Shown in pieces: positions 1 to 12,788 of a DNA stretch of 64,000 nucleotides (within the stretch, counting starts at the first letter, position 1; each line of letters starts with the position of its first letter). Both the position numbers and the translations under genes were made by a program. The notes beneath the pieces were generated by a model. The model saw only the letters and a program-made list of their open reading frames with translations, ran no database searches and was not told the DNA's origin. Source of the stretch: Isoetes taiwanensis (lineage: Eukaryota > Streptophyta > Lycopodiopsida > Isoetales > Isoetaceae); the NCBI GenBank assembly GCA_021234155.1, contig JAJEKV010000803.1, forward strand, positions 24,126 to 88,125, in the 5' to 3' direction.

Positions 1-117
1 GCAAGTAAAAGTCATCAGTAGAATCCATTTGTACCCTTTGGTTATGCTTGCTAGTGATTCAGCACCTACTATGAGAACAAAAAATTAAAAAGCTGAAAAT
101 GATAACTTATATCTTGT

Positions 118-639
118 CTAGCAGCAAAAATAATCCATTCCCAGTTTTTGAAATCTGGATGCTGCTTCCAAAATGTCATCAATAATGTTCTCATAGACAT
201 GTATGCAAATTGTGGCTGTATAAATCACGCTATTCTAGTCTTTGAGAAGATGCAAGCAAGAGATATAGTATGCTGGAATACAGTGATACAAAGGTATGCT
301 CAGTATGGAAATGGCAATGATGCCCTGAAAATTTTTAAGGAAGTCCATCAGTTAGGCAGAAATCTGGACTCAGTCACTTACCTTTCCTTTTTCATGGCAT
401 GCAGTCATGCCTGCATGGTTGATCAAGCCTGGCATTATTTTTATTCCATGAACCTTGGAAGTGGCATCACACCAACAATTCAACATTATGTCTGCTTGGC
501 CAATCTTCTTAGTCATGTAGGTCATATAGATGAGATAGGAGATTTTATTATGTCCATGCCAATAGGCGCAAATATTGTAATGTGGATGGCTTTTCTCAAC
601 ATAAGCACCAAGCTCACAAGTACCATCACCTACCGTTGA
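118..639 (+). pseudogene. PPR protein fragment (PLS type)
   Basis: The open frame encodes tandem pentatricopeptide repeats. Recognisable blocks are NVLIDMYANCGCI, VFEKMQARDIVCWNTVIQRY, ALKIFKEVHQLGRNLDSVTY and a following S-type repeat ending near IVMWMAFLN. PPR proteins of this class normally bind RNA in plastids or mitochondria and run to 500-900 residues; this piece has about four repeats. The frame continues upstream of the TTG at 148 (residues IIHSQFLKSG), so TTG is an interior codon and not a start. It ends in a stop after unrelated residues (TKLTSTITYR). No targeting peptide and no E or DYW extension are present. I call it a truncated gene or pseudogene; an exon of a larger gene beginning left of the window cannot be excluded. 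Confidence 0.8.
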
Positions 640-1302
640 AGCTTGGTATAACAAGTTTCGTCTTCATATGATATGAGAAACTATGACTGTGGTTTTTACC
701 TATACTTGCTTTTATGGATGCATCGGATGATGTCATTATAAGAATGTGGCATTTGTAAGGTGCATAAACTTAGATGATATTTCGATAGTTTAAGATAATG
801 CTCCGGCTTATAGGCAATCGCCAATGCACATTAGATCACCTAGTTGCATCCATTTTAAAAATGATCATATCTTTGCTCTCGAAGAAAGCAATGGGCTCCG
901 GGTGCAATGCCAAATTGCTCAAAGACGATATGCGATATGACATGGCATGTTTATGATCTTATGATGGATAGTAAGTGAATTCGGTTCTTGTGGGCCTCGT
1001 GGATTATGGGAGAACCCTCTTGAAATGTGAAAAAGCATGGTTGGCCCCTAGCCATATCAAATTTTCTTCCCTGTGTTCTTGTGTTCCGAGGTCACCCACC
1101 GCTCAGGTAAAAAATTGGGCTCAAAGAAAAAGCAACATGTCGGATTCGCTTTGACAAGCGGATGGGCAAAGGGAACACTATATAGCACTTTGTGTTGCCC
1201 TCGCGACATTGACTAGGAGTTGAACTCTCGCCACAAAAAGTGGCGTTGACCGCAACACCCAAGCTTGTTTTGCTCTTTGATATTGCATTCTAATATACAA
1301 AA
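640..1302. other. Non-coding stretch, nothing recognised
   Basis: No long frame with recognisable protein similarity, no RNA gene and no clear element termini were seen. Confidence 0.5.
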
Positions 1303-1396
1303 CAACCAATTAAACTATTGAAACAGAGTATTAATTCAGGGCGAACTTAACAAATAAGGCAAACTTTAACACAGACGTCTAGCTCTGTGTATTCAC
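1303..1396 (+). repeat. 94-bp direct repeat, copy 1
   Basis: Identical over 94 bases to 2075-2168. The right part contains an inverted repeat, ACACAGA with TCTGTGT around an 8-base loop. The pair encloses about 680 bp with no coding signal. Just after it, CACTAAGAAATACTAGTGG is itself duplicated at 1394 and 1422. Confidence 0.9.
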
Positions 1397-2074
1397 TAAG
1401 AAATACTAGTGGTTTGGAAAGCACTAAGAAATACTAGTGGTTTTGGCTTTTAGAGGCATATGGGCCCGGATGCATCCGGGACAGAACAATACAAGCATTG
1501 GACATGGAGTATAATACCGTAAGGTGGTGTATAGCCAAAATTGTAGATAAAATTGATAGTATGTTGGAAGGCAGCTTGTAACTTGGTGCACAATAGTGGG
1601 ATATTGCCAGATGGCAACACATTTGGTGGTTCACATTTGTGGCCTATGGACACTTGGTAATTTTTGTTCCATTATTATTACTTGGGTAATTACTATTGAA
1701 CGTGTGGTTTAAACATGGAATTTTATTGTTGCATGTGGCAACGATATGTTGATATGTTGAGCAGCTGACACATGCAGGTTGTTGTGGACACATGCAGGTT
1801 ATTGCAGACCCATGTAAGATACTTTCTCATGGGAAAATGGTAAAGGATATTTGATATACCAAAAACATACCATTTATGGTATAGATGTATAGGAGACCTA
1901 CGAAAATAAAGACATAGAGGGCTTAGTTTTTGAATTTTTTGTCTCTATGCTGGGCAAGCCAAGATCATTTGAGATAGGGACAACCTGGCAATTACAATAG
2001 TGGAGGACAGGAGAAAATGAATATGCATGGCGTATTCTTGGACAAGGTATTTGAGTTGGCACTTGTTACAATGT

Positions 2075-2168
2075 CAACCAATTAAACTATTGAAACAGAG
2101 TATTAATTCAGGGCGAACTTAACAAATAAGGCAAACTTTAACACAGACGTCTAGCTCTGTGTATTCAC
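2075..2168 (+). repeat. 94-bp direct repeat, copy 2
   Basis: Second copy of the repeat at 1303-1396, same orientation, no mismatch by reading. Sequence on either side differs, so the repeat edges are sharp. Confidence 0.9.
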
Positions 2169-2594
2169 ATTTCCGAACTGACATTAAGCTGGACTTCCTA
2201 CATCTACCTAATGCTGATAAGGGGATAACTGCTGCAGTCCAAACCCTACTCTCAGTCCGACAAAACTATCCATAGTCATGCTTGCATCCCAGAAATCGAA
2301 TAATGAAGCAGTAACGAAAATGTGTACTTAGAGCTATGGCACTTAGAAGCGTAAGATGTGTACAAAAATAAAATTAGAACCTACCTCTAAATACAAAAGG
2401 CCATCGAAGTGATCATCATAATCATGTGCTCCCAGAGTACACTCACCATCTTCTTGATCTTCAAGTTGAGCATCTCTGACTTTGTCGAACGTAGGAGGGA
2501 TAAAGCCCATCTTCGACGGCAGGGAGGATTAAGTGGCCAAAGTAAACTTACCATCTTCTTGAACTTCACGCGGATGCATCTACACAATTCTTGT

Positions 2595-3840
2595 TGAGAA
2601 GGTAGGAGCAATAAAACCATCTATAACAGCAGGATTGAGTGGCCAAATTCCAGTAGCCTTAAACCCTGCTCTAATCTTCTCAGGTGTGAGGCTCGTGGCC
2701 AATGCCTTAGAAATCAAACCTGTAAAAGAAAAAAAGGCAACTTGAAAATGCAATATCTGATACTATGTTACAGCAGCATTGTATAGTACCTGCCAGTTGT
2801 GCCTTATTTGGTTCCACAGTTTCCGTGTCTTCCTTGTCATTCATATACTCGGCTCTTTGTCTCCTAAAATATTGCTTAAATGGTCCAAAGATAGCCACAT
2901 CAAGTGGTTGCAACTTGTGAGAAGTATGGGGAGGTAGAATAACTAGGTGAATCCCCAACGACCTGGCTAGAATCACTACCTCATCATTTACATGGCTGCC
3001 ATGGCCATCTAAAATAATGAGATGGGGGTTGTTTTCATCAACCCCTCCAGGCACATTAGGCTTAAAATGCTCTCTCAGCCAAGCCATGAACAACTCTGTA
3101 GTCATCCATGCCTCCGGCTGAACTGACATACCAGCCCCAACCTCACAATTGACAATATGATTAGCCCTAAGTCTAATGCCTTTGAAGATGTAGTAGCTAG
3201 GAATAGCATTACGAGGGCATTGCGGCGGTTAAAGCAGGTCACCCATTCGCGATTCATCACTATCTCATGGATAGCTCTACTTCCTTCTTCGCAATAACCC
3301 TCAAACCACTAATCTTCCACCGCTTGAATTCGGTTTCGTCTGCGTTCCAAATATGGCTTGGCTCAAAATTGAAATGGCTATAAACTTCTTCCAATGTTTG
3401 TGTAGAAGGGCCAGCCCCGGTTTTGTCCGGATTCATGTTTCGTGCTCTTGACATCAAAGTTTCAGTTGATCTTAATGCAACATCAAAGGATGCCTTTTCT
3501 TGAATAATTTCCACCACTTATCTCCCGGTTGTCCATCCACCCACAATGTACCTTTTACCTTCACACATTTTGCGGCCAAATTTTAAATTGATCTAAAGTA
3601 ACACCCAAGCTTCTTTGCTACTCTATCTAATGCCCATTTTTTCAGCTCTTGTTCCCCGTTCCTTAGTCAAACACCTGGGTTCATGGCCGCCTTCTTGTTA
3701 TAGATGCCCCTCATCCAATTTCGTTATACTAGAAGCTGGTATGTCAAAAATTCTCGAAGCTTCTCTTATTGTTGAGATCTCTTTGCAATCTAGCATGCGG
3801 AGAGCCTCATTCATGCTCTCATAGACCATCCTCCCCTTCC
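2595..3840 (-). pseudogene. pogo-type DDE transposase, decayed
   Basis: Read on the minus strand, the domain order is that of pogo transposases. A Psq-type helix-turn-helix comes first (SMNEALRMLDCKEISTIREA, about 3815-3750). A broken CENP-B-like DNA-binding part follows (DKWWKLFKKRHPLM near 3510, another frame), then the DDE domain. The acidic residues sit in IWNADETEF (near 3340), LIILDGHGSH (near 3010) and LQPLDVAIFGPFK (near 2900), with 35 residues between the second and third. A 70-bp GT...AG intron at 2720-2789 joins a tail containing LTPEKIRAGFKATGIWPLNP, typical of the family. Frameshifts and stops break the DNA-binding part and the 3130-3260 linker, so it is probably inactive. Terminal inverted repeats and the TA target duplication were not located. 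Confidence 0.85.
2720..2789 (-). other. Intron in the pogo transposase
   Basis: On the minus strand the donor reads GGCAG|GTACTA and the acceptor TTTTACAG|GTTTG after a pyrimidine-rich run. Removing it joins the DDE part to the C-terminal ATGIWPLNP block in frame (residues LAG then LISKA). Confidence 0.7.
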
Positions 3841-3999
3841 TTCTTTCATGGAGCAAGTCTTTGGGGCAGGGGGCATTGGATTGGTTTTGTGCAAATTCTT
3901 TTCCTAGATTTTTGATGCGAGGAAAGGCTCTTTTTCCTTGGAATTTGGATTTGTTGCTGCGAGAGCGTTGACAGCATTAGTATCCAAGTTAGATCGCGT

Positions 4000-4320
4000 G
4001 ATAGGCATGATCAACGACTGATCTGTCAAAAGCAAGGATATTACTTGTCAGTAACAAGATAAACTCACAAAAATAAACTCACAAGAACTACCAAGGATAT
4101 ATAGAACAAGCGGATTGCATATAATTGTATATAACATGTATATAGTACGGTGTAACTTACTTTGAATTCGTCGGTTCTGAAACCTAGTTCTCTAGTAGCA
4201 TGATCCAATACTAAAATCTCTAGATTCTGGTGGCCACCATTCAGAAACCATGTTGTTGCAACGACATCCCCATCACTTCACGACCTGCCAACGACAAATC
4301 AAATGCACAAGTAGAGTCTC
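4000..4320. other. Non-coding stretch, nothing recognised
   Basis: Sequence right of the pogo remnant. It may hold the end of that element, but no terminal inverted repeat was identified. Confidence 0.4.
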
Positions 4321-4445
4321 CACAAAGTGAGTTCCTGTGCTGCCTTTGCAGAATAAAGCAGCAGTCAACATAAGGCCAATATTTAACTAAGGGTCAGTTT
4401 ATTCTTATTAAGGAAAGACACCTCCATTTGCCATTGTAAAACCTC
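4321..4445 (+). repeat. Dispersed repeat, copy 1
   Basis: About 120 bp resembling 6285-6415 in the same orientation. Shared landmarks are TGTGCTGCCTTTGCA, AATAAAGCAGCAGTCA and GACACCTCCATTTGC. Confidence 0.75.
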
Positions 4446-5880
4446 AGCAATGATTTTCTTAAAATGCTCAATTTGATATTTATTAATAGCTGCCTTAACT
4501 TGGCAAATAGAGAAGACATTTCATATGCAACATTTCATAGGAATTCCATGCCAACTGGTTTAGAACAAGGATACAAATAGTAATTATCAAAAAGAAATTC
4601 AAGTTCACGAGCAAAATTGTTGTGTCTACAGGACTAATGCAAATGATCAGAAAAAAGCCTGAGCATGCAAACAGAGGCATAAATGTCTAGTGGTCAACTT
4701 CCAAGTCCAAAGAAAGGGCCATACCTAGTGCCTAGATATGTCATAAATATGGCAAAACAAATGAATTTAGAGGTCAATGCATAATGGTTACCAACAATTT
4801 ATAGGTCAGTGATGTTCAGGAAAATCACTATCCATTAAATGCTAAAATTATATGCCAGAAAATCTATTTGATCGAGTTAGTTTCAGAGGCACGGTATATT
4901 TAATTGGCTGTGCAAAACCTTGGGCTCAGTAGTTATCTTTTAACCTATGCCAAAATAAAGGCATATGTTACAGTTTAAGAAAAAAGCTTAAATCTGAGAA
5001 GACATAATCTTGTGCCATAATTCTAAGCCAGATAACTATGGCAAACAAACTTATGGTAATGAACTTATGGTAAAACCATTTCCATGAGTGAGTTTTCCAA
5101 AAATATTAGACCAAAGTTGCTGACCCTAGATCAAAGTAATATAAGCAATAAAAGGAAGGTCGGAAGTCCATTGAGCACCAATAATCAAAACCAAATAGAG
5201 ACTTAATGTTTCTTGTGACTTGGATTGGGCCACTGCTACCTGCTTGTCCATTCAAAATAGTGATCAATGGAAGTCCATCCATCACATATTCGTGGTAGTT
5301 AGAAAGTAACAGGGAATAATTTTCGGCCTATTGTGGGGGCATACCTCTGCTGAAAATTGCTTCTAATATAAAAATTCAAATTGTTCCATATCTGTTTTTC
5401 CAAATCCACTACATTTTATAAATGTTGGCATGATGTGGATGGAAAACTGGATCTCTGGGCTTAGGAACTTTTGCTCTTATTGCGCTTAGGAACACATTGC
5501 TCTTATTGCGCTTAGGAACACCTAGGCCTGCTGGTGGTCTGATTGAGAAACTGGACAACAGACATTGATGGTAGAATTTGAAGATGCATATATCTTGCAA
5601 TTGCAAAATAATCCATAATCATTGCTAAACCAGAAGTCTACTTTGTGGCAGTAATCATCTGCAGCAGCACTTGTGCAGTTGCAGACTGCATTGATGGCTT
5701 AAGCCTCACAGAAGCACTCATCCAGAGTGGGAGTAGTATTAGCATGCAGCGTAGCGGGCGTGGCGAAGAGCATTGCCATGCCTATGCCAATTGCCACTAT
5801 CATCACTGTTTTTTTCCATATTTGTTTGCTTTGGATGTCTGATACACACCACCTTCTGGCCTTTTTATTTATTCATGAAC
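4446..5880. other. Non-coding stretch with a small tandem repeat
   Basis: Nothing coding recognised. Near 5465-5525 a roughly 31-bp unit (GCTCTTATTGCGCTTAGGAA) is repeated in tandem. Confidence 0.45.
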
Positions 5881-5882
5881 TG

Positions 5883-5996
5883 GAGTGTTGATTTTCAAAC
5901 GTGCACCGACTTAAAGTGCTCCCTATATTTCAACACTATCTCTTACCTTATCTGGGGGTGTTGATTTTCAAACGTGCACCAACGTAAAGTGCTCCC
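5883..5996 (+). repeat. Local duplication, about 39 bp, two copies
   Basis: GTGTTGATTTTCAAACGTGC is found at about 5885 and 5957, each followed by a near-identical tail ending AAAGTGCTCCC. Confidence 0.85.
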
Positions 5997-6284
5997 AGGT
6001 CTATAATGCTACAGAGAATGATGAGAAATTTAAAGCTTAGCATCCTGTAGTATATTTATGATACGAAACCCATCTCATTCAAGAGACAACATAACCTGCT
6101 GTACATGTTTTCTGCAGAGAGTTCATGTTTTCAGGCTTGTGGCAAGGCCATCCAATGTCTTCTATATCTGTGGTTTGAGGCCAATAGCATAGTCAAAAAC
6201 CAGACTAGATCTCACATCTTATCCCAGATTATGCTGACGCGTTGACCTAGCCTAACATTATCATATCATTACTTGTGTCTGCAG

Positions 6285-6415
6285 TGAGTTCATGTGCTGC
6301 CTTTGCACAATAAAGCAGCAGTCAGCATAAGGCCAATTTTTAACAAGGGGCCAGTCTATTCTTATCAGGAAAAGACACAGGAAAAGACACCTCCATTTGC
6401 TACTGTACAACCTCA
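6285..6415 (+). repeat. Dispersed repeat, copy 2
   Basis: Second copy of the repeat at 4321-4445, with an internal short duplication of AGGAAAAGACAC. Confidence 0.75.
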
Positions 6416-6534
6416 TAATTGTGTCACCACGGTGCCTTAAATTAATGGTTTACCAAATTTCAAAATTTTAATGGCTGGGGCTTGATTTGTTGGAGCCCTT
6501 GAGCTCCTATGCTGCTCAGTAATGAGGATCACCA

Positions 6535-6860
6535 GAACATAATTGCAATTAATCCTACTACTAATCAATGCAATTAATCCTACTACTAATCAATGCAATC
6601 AATCCTACTACTAATCCTACTACAATGCACTACTAATCAATGCAATTAATCCTACTACTAAACATAATTCTATCATATCATACTAGCCCTGCAACAGAAT
6701 ACTATCATACTACGAATCTATCATATCATACTACGAATCCTATCATACTAGCCCTGCAACAGAATTCGATCCTACTAATAAACATAATTTGATCCTTAAA
6801 GAGACAATACACATTTAAAGAGACAATAAACATTTAAAGAGACAATAAACATTTGTTACA
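6535..6860 (+). repeat. Low-complexity tandem repeats
   Basis: Three short motifs repeat here: AATCCTACTACTAATCAATG, then a CTATCATATCATACTA unit, then ACATTTAAAGAGACAATA (three copies). Confidence 0.9.
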
Positions 6861-9800
6861 GTCTAAAGAACAGCTAAATTTCACAAATAACATTGAAATA
6901 TGTGCTTAGAACAAATTTTAAGAAAACTGTTATATGCCTACCTCAAGAATTTCATGTTGTTAGACATTCTTGGAAAATCTCAGCTTCCATTTGCAAGACT
7001 CCTTGCAAGACTTTACAAGAATCTGATACTTCCATTCAAGACTTCATACTTCCAAGACTCCTTGTGAAACTCCAGCCTTCTCTGGTCCTTCGCCGGAACC
7101 TTACTTCGATTGTTGCTGAGCCTTGGAAAATTGCTTACGAAACACTTCCCCCCTTTTCCGAATTCGTTCTGTGGCCTTTTCCACGTCCGCCACAAAATAT
7201 TGCCACGTCCGCCAAAAAAAAGTGCCAGGTCCGCCAATGGTTCCGCAGCCCTGAATGGCGACCCTCCCCTATACCCATTCTGCAAGCATCCTAGCAGTTG
7301 TTTCTCTGTATGTTCAGTGTGGTTGTAGGCATGCTCACAAAAATCTACAAATGTGAAAGGCAGGCTATGGTGAGAAAGTAATTAGTGAGGATCTGAAGCT
7401 ATGTTGATACTATAATACTATACCAACAACTCCTATTGTCAAGCAAGCAAGCTGCAAGGATACTTCCCTCTACTTGGATAACGCACTGATTAAATGGAGG
7501 GGGCATGGGCTCTCTGGTCATTATACACACTGAAATGTGCGTTTCTCAGGCATGGCAAGGTTCAAGCTGAACTGAAGCATAAGGCTGTGTGCCACAAGGC
7601 TACATATATTAGGATTGAAAGGCAACCTATCTATAAATTCCAAATATTCGCAGTGAGAACCAGAGAAAAAAACACAATATCTTGCCAGGATTCACAGTGG
7701 GCATGTTTAAGAAATGAGATCAGTCCATACAGCTGCAAGATTTTAAGGACGATTGAAACCTGGGCCATTTTGTGTCAGGGATCCACTCCAGAGCCACACC
7801 ATTTGACCCAAAGAGCCAGCCATGTCCACAGAACCCAATAGTATCCAAAGGGAAGTAAGAGCGCCACTATCACCAGCCTTGCCGCTACCATGCTTCAGCA
7901 GATCAGAACGAGTTAAGGTTTACCAATGCAATAGTGATGAACAAATTTTGGGAACGAAATTTCGTTAAAGGCAACAATAAAGGACCCATTAACAAAGCCG
8001 TTGTTTTTCCTTCCTCTTGCTCAATCTTTTGCACTGATTTGCTCGTTTTTGCTTCAGATAATGATCTTTTCCCCTTTGCTCTACTCTTCTGAGATGCAGA
8101 GTTCTGTGTTGGCACCGATTTAAGAGCTCTGTGCAAGAGCTTCATAAATTTGGCTTCTTATTTCTCCATTTCTAAATCTACTCCGTCAAAGCTTAACCCC
8201 TTGCAATATTGATCCAGGTATCTACCATGCTAGCGCATTCTGCACCAGGTCGAAAACTCTCTCAGCTAAAGTTACCATGGCTTATAAAGCAGAGGACAAA
8301 ACCAGGCATCTGTGACCCAAGAGAGCCATCGCTGGAGGAAATGAAGAGCATCTGACTGCTCATTTTTTCTTCTTCATTCTCTGCTGCAGACCACCATAGC
8401 CAGTTCCGACAACATTCCGCGCTAAACCTACACTCAGTTATCGCCATTTTTGCACCGGAATATGCCAAAGCTTCAGGCCCTGCGCTTCTAAGGAAGCTCT
8501 TTTGCCTGCCTCCTATTTCTCTGCATTTTTTCTATCCACCGCCATAGCCACTGCCGACCGCCATAGTTTACCATTAGTGGACGGAGTGGATCATTCCCAA
8601 GAAAAACGTGGCAAAACAACATGAAAATGGATGGAGGCGCAGAAAAAATGTTCGTGGAACAAAAACAAAGGAAAATGACAAACTGAATGATTACTAACAA
8701 ACATATACGCATTTTATTTTTATTGCTCACTCCTTATTGTTTTTTTTGGTTCATTGGATTTAGGCATATTCTTAGAAATATGCCAGATCTAGGGTCCATA
8801 GATATACACCTCATACCCCCGTATACTAGAGCGCTCCCCTGTGTATGTATATACATGCAAAAATACACATAGGACTGGCAAATACAAGGCCACCAACCAT
8901 TGCAAAGCCAAGCAAAATGTTCCTGCAGAGAAGCTGGCGTCCGCTTCTGGACCTCTCCAGAACCTTCTAACCACCCAATTCGACCGAGCATGCACAGCTT
9001 CTAAAGCTATGAAAACACAGCTTCGAAACACAGCTTCTAAAGCTTTGAAAATAGAAGTGCATGAGAGAAGGCTTCAAACTTTCGGATTCAAACTTCCGGA
9101 TTGAAACAGAAGGCTTCAAACTTCTGGATTCATAGCCTAGCTTGACAAAGAAGGCCGAACAAGAAGCTTCAGCAGGGAGATGTCTACACAAAAAAAGTAC
9201 AAAGGCATCAGCGCCATAGCCTATGTGCCAAAACCGTTCAAAAAATTGTCACTGAATCTGCCCTCCGCAGATCTTCACCCGGTTCGCAAGCATCACCTCC
9301 AGTGGCCACATGGCCATAGCATACCAGGAAGGCAAGTCTGCACTCAGATCTGGCCGCCCCGCCATCCTCGGCCGTCCTTACACAGAGCAAAATCTTCTAA
9401 TTCTAACCATTAGAAAAAAATATACAATATTCAGCCCCATCCCCCTTTTCCCGCCAAACCACTGCCAAAATCATAGTAAAAGATGATTTGGCAACCTTAT
9501 CGTTTCAACTTTAGGCCATGCAAAACTTATTTTAGGGACTGCTAAAAATTAAGAGGCTATGTCTATTTTCTAAGTTTTGAAACATTTAACACCAATGATA
9601 GGTTGAGTTACACAAAAGTTTCGAAGGCTAACTATATAGGAGGGAATCTCCAAGTGGTGTTAGACAACAAGCTCCATATATAACTTAGCACATGGACATG
9701 GGATGTAACAATCTATTTGTGCAGCATAGAACACATCAAAGAAGATCACATAGCTCCACGTGATACCAAGTGAGCTAATATGGTGTTCGAATGCATCAAA

Positions 9801-12785
9801 TGATAAGAGGAGTTTCCATTTTATACTTGGAATGCCATATTCGAGCACAAAGCTCTATAATCCATTGCCCATGGTACACAGGGGCCTTTACAATTTGCAT
9901 CAAATCATATGTGTATGCATTTGCTTCAATTTGGTGTAAACTTCAATCTCTATTTCGCTTAGCTGCACAAGCTTTGTACACTGATTATGTAATTCCTTCA
10001 AACTACTAAGGTTATAAAGGAATGTAAATCCAATCTTTAGGATTAATGCTCGAACCACCCAACTGGGCTCTTGCAGGAAATCATTATCTTGCTTTCTACA
10101 ACAATCTGCAAAAAATAGCTATGTTGCATATGTATCCAAGGTTTTAATTGCAAGCAATAGGAATTAAGGAAAGAGGCCAACTATGGTTGGCTAAAATGCC
10201 CATGTAATGTAATTTTACTATTACACGCAGCTTCAGACCACATCTCCACCATCTAAATCTTATACAAGCCACATATCCAATGTACAAATTGAACATTATG
10301 TAGCATATGCCAAAACCTCAGCTCCAGCCCTAGGATTTGTCCCCATGGGCAACACAAGCACAAGACTTATGTGAATGCACCTTATGCAACTAAGTCCAAC
10401 TTCAAATTTGGGGGTTCGTTTTAAGGATTATATATGCATTTCAAAATGGCTTTGAGCTTTTCGTTATTTCTCGATTTGCTCTTGGTTTTAGGAGTTGGGT
10501 TGGTCGACGACTAGTGCTCTTTGTTAGAAGAATGCCGTAGTCCTCTAACATTTGGCCCTTTGAATTTGTTACAATAGATGGTTTTCTTTTCTTCTTTTTT
10601 TTTGGACCCTATATGCAAATGTTTAAATGAAATCCGAAAAGTGGTTGCATCCTCAAGTGTCCTCCTCTTTCATTCTAGAAGAGGACGTGCTACATTACTT
10701 ACCGTTGGTGTGATATATATTTGCAAAGCTTGATACTAAGTTCTACCTATAGAGTAATAAAAGACTGGGTATGTGGATATATATACTGATTTATTTGCTA
10801 GTCAATTTTGTTCAACTCAATTTTGTTCATGCCTTTGTAAATAACCAGTGGAGGGTGCGGAGTTGTCATGCAAAGATAATGAAGCCAAAAAGGTCATGTC
10901 TCTTATATAAATTTATTAACTATGTTCAAGCAACATAAGATTGTTTCACTCTAAATTTTGTGATTCTGCAAGAAAAAAAGCTCTCTCTCAAAACCTGAAG
11001 TCATTTCAAAGCAAGATCTGTCAAGAACTCCCATTGTTTATATGACATATGGTGATCTCCATCATCCTGAGAAATTTCTTCAAGAAATACCATCCCATGG
11101 AATCACACAAAAAACTTCACTTTTCAGCACAGTTTCAGATTCTAGAATCTTCAAAGATCGAGATTCTAGAGAACATAGAGTATTGTAGGTGTGATTCTTG
11201 ATCAAGAGTATGTATCTTGCCCAAGTAATGGCATAGATCAATTCACTTATATGATAGGATAGTATCTGATAGTGAAATGGCATTGACACCTCTAACGTAA
11301 GCAATCTCTCCTTTCTCAGGCCTCTTTCTGCATTTTCCCATTTGCAGACATGGTCCCTATACAATCTAGTCCATATATACACCACCAATACAGGTGGTGC
11401 ACAATAGAAATAAAATCTAAATTGTAAGAACTATCATAATGACAAGCCTTAAACAAATAAGCACAAGGATGATCTAACTCTAGCAATTTATTTTTAGAGC
11501 AGTGAATCTTGCTCCAACTCTAATTGGAGAAGGATCTTCAAAGCGTAGAATCTTACTTGAACTCTAATTTGAGAAGAAATAACTATTCTAATACTTTCAT
11601 TCTAACGGAGGAGGTGAAAGATGGAGCTCTAATTCTACTTTATATCTAACAATAAAACACTAATTAAATATGCTAATTGACAAATGAATACTCTCTATCG
11701 ATGGGACATCAAATCAAAGAACCCTAACTAATCCCATCAATGAAAACTTTAACTCCACCCATAATATATGGAAGTACTGAACTTAGGTCTAGAATTTATT
11801 AGTAATGCTAGCAATAAATGCTCAAATTCTAGTATGCCTCTTTATGCGAGGAATCTATAGCTAATATCTCTACTATTCTATGTAAGTTGCCTCTGCATTA
11901 TTTTGCTCCTTGCAAATTCTAGAATAAATGAATGTTGGTTCAATGGGATCCTCACTATTAGGATTTGATCTTCTATACATTGGAAATACGCACACAAGAA
12001 CGTAACCTTCCTAATATCTTTATATGGACTAACAATCTGAACTGGATTATTCTTGGGCCTCTGATTAGCCGGGCCTGCATATGAAGGCGGAAGGTTACTT
12101 TCGTGCTAGATCACTATTTTAGGTTCAACCAAAGCATCTTGCCGCATGTGAGGGAAGAAATCATGCATGTCAAGTGGACCGTCATCCACCTCTCCAAGCA
12201 CATGTAATAGACCCAACTAGTGGTCGATAACCTCATTCATGTATGCATTAGACCAGCAGTGCTCCCCTCCTTTTACCATTATCGAGAGAGGTGGATCATA
12301 ATGTTTCAAATAATGAAGGCTGCCTCTAAAAATGTTTGGGAGGTCTTCTATTGTAGATCAATAGCAGATCTACCTATGGAGAATGTTGATATCGCAAACC
12401 TACGTGCAAATTACTAGAAAACCTAGAAATAGAAGACAAGAAATACGCCAGAAGAATCACGAAACTATATAGAATACATGGATGTACAAAGATACCAAGG
12501 GCAAAAGAGAATAGAGAGACTTGGATAGAGAGAATAGAGAGACTGGCATTGAAGCATGCAACCCGAGACCTTTTCTATATAGTGCTTGAATTGCATGGAC
12601 CAAGCATAGGAGTGCCACTTGGCAGATGTGGAGCTAGCCACTTGGCATATCCTATGTTTGATACTTATATGTATGCAATATGCCATCTAATATAGTAACA
12701 ATGTGGAGATAAACCATGTGTTTGAGACAAGGCCCATGTGCTAGAGACAAGTCTCGCAACCTAAAGGTGATCAGTTCGAAGCTGC
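6861..12785. other. Long gene-poor stretch
   Basis: Short open frames here show no recognisable protein similarity and none has a convincing gene structure. Short internal repeats occur at about 7185-7235 (CACGTCCGCCA) and 8995-9140 (CAGCTTCTAAAGCT, GGCTTCAAACTT). No RNA gene was recognised. Confidence 0.5.
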
Positions 12786-12788
12786 CTA

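Noticed and set aside
1303-1396. Helitron 3' end suggested by palindrome then CTAG
   Set aside because: CTAG follows directly on AGACGT without the usual spacing, the repeat continues past it, and no TC 5' end or Rep/helicase was seen.
7013-7294. Opposing 90- and 133-codon frames
   Set aside because: Mirror frames over a short repeat (CACGTCCGCCA); no similarity recognised on either strand.
8734-9413. Cluster of 75-90 codon frames on both strands
   Set aside because: No recognisable protein motif; overlapping both strands, with local short repeats explaining the length.
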